A DNA stretch of 64,000 nt. It comes from Cohnella herbarum (lineage in GTDB: Bacteria > Bacillota > Bacilli > Paenibacillales > Paenibacillaceae). Position 1 is the first letter of the stretch; each line of letters starts with the position of its first letter. The notes beneath the pieces are model-generated. The model was not told the DNA's origin. It made no database searches and saw only the letters and a program-made list of their open reading frames with translations. The stretch covers positions 558,001-622,000 of the forward strand of contig NZ_CP051680.1 of NCBI RefSeq assembly GCF_012849095.1, read 5' to 3'. Below are positions 60,212-64,000 of this stretch, in pieces. A program made the position numbers and the translations under genes.

Positions 60212-62605
60212 GTGGAAGCTATGGAATCTATGAATCATGTACAGGGTACATATGATCGGATACTCGTTATTTTTTCGTATATCGTCGCGGTTGTGGCTTC
60301 CTATACCGTGTTGGACTTGGCTGGCAGAGTTACGGCGACGAAGGGGAAGAGCAGATGGTTGTGGCTCTCGTTCGGAGCGGTAGCGATGGGGATGGGCATT
60401 TGGTCGATGCATTTTATCGGGATGATGGCTTTTTCTCTGCATGTGCCGGTCTCGTACGATCTTGTCATCGTATTCGTGTCGGTGATAGCGGCTATCGTTG
60501 CCTCCTTCATCGCTTTGTTCGTCGTGAGCAGGGATCAAATGACGGCCGGACATTTGTTAGGCGGCGGATTAATGCTGGCTACCGGGATTTCGGCGATGCA
60601 CTACATCGGTATGGCAGCCATGCAGATCGATATCGAATATGATCCGTTCTACTTTTCGTTATCCATCGTCATTGCGATCGTCGCCTCAATTGTTGCATTG
60701 TGGTTGTCGTTCTACTTCCGTAAGGGCGGGGGACGCGGCGACGTATGGAAGAAGCTCGGCAGCGGGCTCATTATGGGGGCGGCGATCGTCGGAATGCACT
60801 ATACGGGCATGACCGCAAGCCGGTTTCATCTGGGAAGCAAATCCGCCTTATCGTCAGGCATGACGTTGGATCAGCAATGGCTTGCTTATTTTATAGCCGG
60901 GGGGACCTTGTTTACGCTCGGTCTTTCTTTGTTAGGAATTTTCATTTCCAAGCGGTTCTCGTTCAAAGATTCGGAAATTCGGAGTAAGCAAAAAGAAATC
61001 CATTCGATCAATCAAGAGCTTCTGCAATTAAACGAAAACCTGGAACGATTGGTGGCGGAACGGACCGCGCAGCTTGAGAAGGCTCACGACGAAGCGATTC
61101 AAGCGAACCGGATTAAGAGTCAGTTCCTAGCCAATATGAGCCACGAGTTGAGGACGCCGCTGAACGCTATTATCGGTTATAGCGAGATGCTGATGGAGGA
61201 ATCGGAGGAGCTCTGCGAACCGACCTTTACGGAGGATCTTGGGAAAATCAGCAAATCCGGCAAACATCTTCTCGCCTTGATCAACGATATTCTGGATATT
61301 TCAAAGATTGAAGCCGGAAAAATGGATATGTATTTCGAAACTTGCGAAGTGTCGGAGCTCGTGCAGGAAGTGATCACGACGGTTAATCCGTTAATCGAAG
61401 CGAACGGAAATCGATTGCGGACGAAGCTCGTCGAAGGCGTGATGAATACGGACATTACGAAGCTGCGACAAATTCTGCTCAATTTGCTAAGCAATGCAAG
61501 CAAGTTCTCGAAGGACGGTACGATTACGTTCGAAGTGAGCGGCGAAACCCGGAATAACAAATCCGGTTATCGTTTCAGCGTGCAGGACACGGGAATCGGC
61601 ATGACGAACGAGCAAATCGCCAAGCTGTTCCAGCCGTTCACTCAAGCCGACTCTTCTACGACGCGCAAATATGGCGGCACCGGTCTCGGCCTTGCGATCA
61701 GCCAGCGTTTCTGCCAGATCCTGGGCGGGGAAATCGGCGTCGAAAGCGAGTATGGACAGGGCAGCACTTTTACCTGTTGGCTTCCGGCTTCTCTAACCAA
61801 CGAGGTAGCGGTCGTGAATCTATCGGACGATAACGTCCAAGCCGCGCAGGAGGAAACAAGCCAAGTTAGCATTCTTCTTATCGACGACGAGCCGATCAAT
61901 CAGCAAATATTGCGAAGCTATCTTGCTAAGGAAGGCTGGACGCTTGCATTCGCCGAAAGCGGACAAGAAGGCATTAAGCTTTCGAAGCAGCTTCGTCCTA
62001 AAGTGATCTGCCTGGATATCCTCATGCCCAGTATGGACGGGTGGAGCGTATTAACCGCGCTGAAGAGCGATCCGGAATTGGCGGACATTCCGGTCGTGAT
62101 TATGTCGATGACTAGCGACAAGCAGCTCGGGTATTCGCTTGGCGCCTCGGAATTTCTGACTAAGCCGTTGCAGCAAGATAGACTCATTTCGATAATGGAT
62201 AAATACATCTCCGACCGGAAAGAGCACTCCGTGCTCGTGGTCGAGGATGATGCAACGACAAGCGAATTGATGACTAGGCTGCTGCAGAAGGAAGGCTACG
62301 CCGTGAAGCAAGCGTCGAACGGTAGAGTAGCTTTGGAACAAATGGAGACGGCGGAGCCGTCTTTGATCTTGCTCGATCTCATGATGCCGGAGATGGACGG
62401 ATTTCAATTCGTCGAGGCGTTGCGGAAGCAGGAGCGCTGGGGCGAGATTCCGATCGTGGTGGTGACGGCGAAATCCATCACGTTGGACGATCGGACGAAA
62501 TTGAACGGATACGTGAAGGGCGTTATTCAGAAAGGCTCGTTCGATCATAAATCGCTATTGACGGAAATTCGCCGTTACATGGAGGTAACCAAGGAGCATG
62601 AGTGA
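60212..62605 (+). CDS. MHYT-domain hybrid histidine kinase
   Basis: About 797 residues from this GTG; ATGs at 60221 and 60230 are alternatives because no strong ribosome site is visible. Seven membrane segments carry the three MHYT motifs ([24 protein letters not shown]), thought to bind copper and sense O2, CO or NO. Then come a coiled coil, HisKA ([16 protein letters not shown]), HATPase and two receiver domains with phosphoacceptor Asp in [10 protein letters not shown] and [10 protein letters not shown]. Confidence 0.87.
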   Translation: MEAMESMNHVQGTYDRILVIFSYIVAVVASYTVLDLAGRVTATKGKSRWLWLSFGAVAMGMGIWSMHFIGMMAFSLHVPVSYDLVIVFVSVIAAIVASFIALFVVSRDQMTAGHLLGGGLMLATGISAMHYIGMAAMQIDIEYDPFYFSLSIVIAIVASIVALWLSFYFRKGGGRGDVWKKLGSGLIMGAAIVGMHYTGMTASRFHLGSKSALSSGMTLDQQWLAYFIAGGTLFTLGLSLLGIFISKRFSFKDSEIRSKQKEIHSINQELLQLNENLERLVAERTAQLEKAHDEAIQANRIKSQFLANMSHELRTPLNAIIGYSEMLMEESEELCEPTFTEDLGKISKSGKHLLALINDILDISKIEAGKMDMYFETCEVSELVQEVITTVNPLIEANGNRLRTKLVEGVMNTDITKLRQILLNLLSNASKFSKDGTITFEVSGETRNNKSGYRFSVQDTGIGMTNEQIAKLFQPFTQADSSTTRKYGGTGLGLAISQRFCQILGGEIGVESEYGQGSTFTCWLPASLTNEVAVVNLSDDNVQAAQEETSQVSILLIDDEPINQQILRSYLAKEGWTLAFAESGQEGIKLSKQLRPKVICLDILMPSMDGWSVLTALKSDPELADIPVVIMSMTSDKQLGYSLGASEFLTKPLQQDRLISIMDKYISDRKEHSVLVVEDDATTSELMTRLLQKEGYAVKQASNGRVALEQMETAEPSLILLDLMMPEMDGFQFVEALRKQERWGEIPIVVVTAKSITLDDRTKLNGYVKGVIQKGSFDHKSLLTEIRRYMEVTKEHE

Positions 62606-62975
62606 ACTACAGACGATACTGCTAGTCGAAGATAACGAGTTAAACCGGGATATGTTATCCCGGCGCCTTATCCGCAAAGGGTATCGGGTTCTGCTAGCCG
62701 AGGACGGTAAGCAAGGCGTAGAGCTTGCCGAAGAATTAAGCCCGGATCTGATCCTAATGGACATGAGCTTGCCGGTATTGGACGGTTGGGAAGCGACCCG
62801 GATATTGAAGGATTCTCCGAAATCCAAGGGAATTCCGATTATCGCTTTGACCGCGCACGCGATGGCCGGCGACAGAGAGAAGGCTTTCCAGGCGGGGTGC
62901 GATGATTTCGATACGAAACCGATCGAACTGGCGCGTCTGATCGAGAAAATGGAAACGGCATTGGCTAAGAAATGA
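62598..62975 (+). CDS. CheY-like single-domain response regulator
   Basis: A 125-residue receiver: [14 protein letters not shown], phosphoacceptor Asp in LILMDMSLP, then IIALTAHAM and Lys in DTKPIEL. It overlaps the hybrid kinase gene by 8 nt. With the receivers of the kinase it forms a phosphorelay chain toward the HD-GYP regulator downstream. Confidence 0.9.
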   Translation: MSELQTILLVEDNELNRDMLSRRLIRKGYRVLLAEDGKQGVELAEELSPDLILMDMSLPVLDGWEATRILKDSPKSKGIPIIALTAHAMAGDREKAFQAGCDDFDTKPIELARLIEKMETALAKK

Positions 62976-62998
62976 TGTTGAAAGGTGAGAACACAGCT

Positions 62999-64000
62999 AT
63001 GGATGAGCTCAAGCTATCCAAAATATTAATCGTGGACGATCAGGAATACAATATTAGTTTATTAGAGCGAATTTTAAGCCGGGCGGGCTTTAATCATATT
63101 CATAGCACGATGGATCCGTTGCAAATCGAGAACATTTTAACGGAGCTGGATCCGGACATTATTTTGCTCGATCTGCATATGCCGGGGATGGACGGCCTGC
63201 AAGTACTTAGAATGATTCGGGAGCAATCCGACGCGGATAATTACTTGCCCGTGCTGATGCTTACCGCGGATATGACCCCCGAGGCGAGACAACAAGGTTT
63301 GCAAGCGGGAGTTAACGATTTTCTGACGAAGCCTTACGATCGCACCGAAGTGATTCTTCGAATCAATAATTTACTTCGGACGCGGTACTTACATTTGCAG
63401 TTGCTCCAGCATAAGAACACGCTTGAAGACAAGGTATTGGAACGTACGAACGAGTTGCAGCAAGCCAAATTCGAAATTTTGCAGGTGCTCGGACGAGCGG
63501 CCGAATATCGAGACGATATGACCGGACAGCATACGCAGAGAGTCGGGGATTTATCCGGACTCATCGCTAGCCGCATCGGACTCCCGGAACCGCACGTCGA
63601 TTTAATCCGCAAAGCTGCTCCCCTGCACGACATCGGCAAAATCGGCATCCCGGACGAACTGCTGTTGAAACCGGGCAGGTACGAGCCCCATGAATTCGAT
63701 CGGATGAAATTGCATACGACGATCGGCGAGAGCATTCTGGAAGGCAGTTATTTTAAGGTGTTGAAGCTGGCAGGGACGATCGCGAGGTCTCACCACGAGA
63801 AATGGGACGGTTCAGGATATCCGTACGGGCTTAAGGGCGAAGAGATTCCGATAGAGGCGCGGATCGTGGCGCTCGCCGATTTCTACGATGCGCTGACCCA
63901 TGAGCGACCTTACAAAAGAGCTTGGACGTCGGAAGAGGCAATTACGGAGATCGAGAGACAGAAAGGACTTCACTTCGAACCGCGAATCGTGGAGGCTTTC
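62999..64000 (+). CDS. Response regulator with HD-GYP domain (cut by window end)
   Basis: The frame is open to the last base (334 codons). A receiver domain (KILIVDDQEYN, Asp in IILLDLHMPGMDG) is followed by a coiled coil and an HD-GYP domain with HDIGK and HHEKWDGSGYPYGLKG. Such enzymes degrade cyclic di-GMP. The ATG at 62999 has AAAGGTGAG 9 nt upstream; an in-frame ATG at 62975 is less likely. It follows the CheY-like gene by 23 nt. Confidence 0.88.
   Translation, partial: MDELKLSKILIVDDQEYNISLLERILSRAGFNHIHSTMDPLQIENILTELDPDIILLDLHMPGMDGLQVLRMIREQSDADNYLPVLMLTADMTPEARQQGLQAGVNDFLTKPYDRTEVILRINNLLRTRYLHLQLLQHKNTLEDKVLERTNELQQAKFEILQVLGRAAEYRDDMTGQHTQRVGDLSGLIASRIGLPEPHVDLIRKAAPLHDIGKIGIPDELLLKPGRYEPHEFDRMKLHTTIGESILEGSYFKVLKLAGTIARSHHEKWDGSGYPYGLKGEEIPIEARIVALADFYDALTHERPYKRAWTSEEAITEIERQKGLHFEPRIVEAF

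Overview
The window looks like a chromosomal segment of a Gram-positive, Paenibacillus/Cohnella-like Bacillota. This is an inference from lipobox lipoproteins, AGGAGG-type ribosome binding sites, sigma-A promoters, Fur boxes of the Bacillus 7-1-7 type, an S-layer-homology protein, a YdjO-type small protein and a ComP/ComA-like pair. I see no rRNA, tRNA, CRISPR array or transposase gene.

Layout. (1) 0.3-12.6 kb: one long sugar-catabolic cluster. It holds a LacI-type regulator with two near-identical operators flanking its promoter, a tautomerase, three short-chain dehydrogenases, a ribose-type ABC importer, a rhamnose-mutarotase-like protein, a metallo-beta-lactamase-fold protein that has lost most metal ligands, an acetoacetate-decarboxylase-family protein, an enolase-superfamily sugar-acid dehydratase, a D-2-hydroxyacid dehydrogenase and an FAH-family hydrolase. 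No kinase or aldolase is present, which suggests a non-phosphorylating deoxy-sugar route ending in hydrolysis of a diketo acid. (2) 12.6-15.5 kb: an ArsR-type regulator divergent from a GH2 glycosidase. (3) 15.6-18.5 kb: small zinc-ribbon proteins and membrane proteins. (4) 18.5-31.1 kb: iron. An AraC regulator reads in frame into a siderophore-binding lipoprotein, followed by two FecCD permeases and a ferredoxin-NADP-reductase-type flavoprotein; then MFS/LysR, TerC, and the Fur-controlled efeUOB operon. (5) 31.3-32.85 kb: two 51-bp tandem repeat arrays without genes. (6) 32.9-43.9 kb: phosphoesterase, chemoreceptor, NAD salvage (Nudix/NrtR-like, pncA, pncB), MFS, DegV, a secreted protein, and a LuxR-ATPase regulator with a lipoprotein. 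(7) 44.4-52.5 kb: a cobalamin riboswitch and a late corrinoid assembly/remodelling operon (cobT, cobQ, cobD, cobU, cobS, cbiZ, cbiB), split by about 640 bp of nested repeats. (8) 52.6-64 kb: ECF sigma/anti-sigma, an SRAP protein, a beta-lactamase-like S-layer protein, and three signalling units (ComP/ComA-like, MHYT hybrid kinase with CheY, and an HD-GYP regulator cut by the window end).

The most unusual material is the family of palindrome-bearing 51-bp repeats. Two arrays share the same anatomy, and one degenerate copy forms the last codons of the neighbouring phosphoesterase gene in the same frame as the array's own open reading frame. Also notable are the stop-less araC/siderophore-binding junction, the ligand-less metallo-beta-lactamase-fold protein in the sugar cluster, and the nested repeats inside the cob operon.
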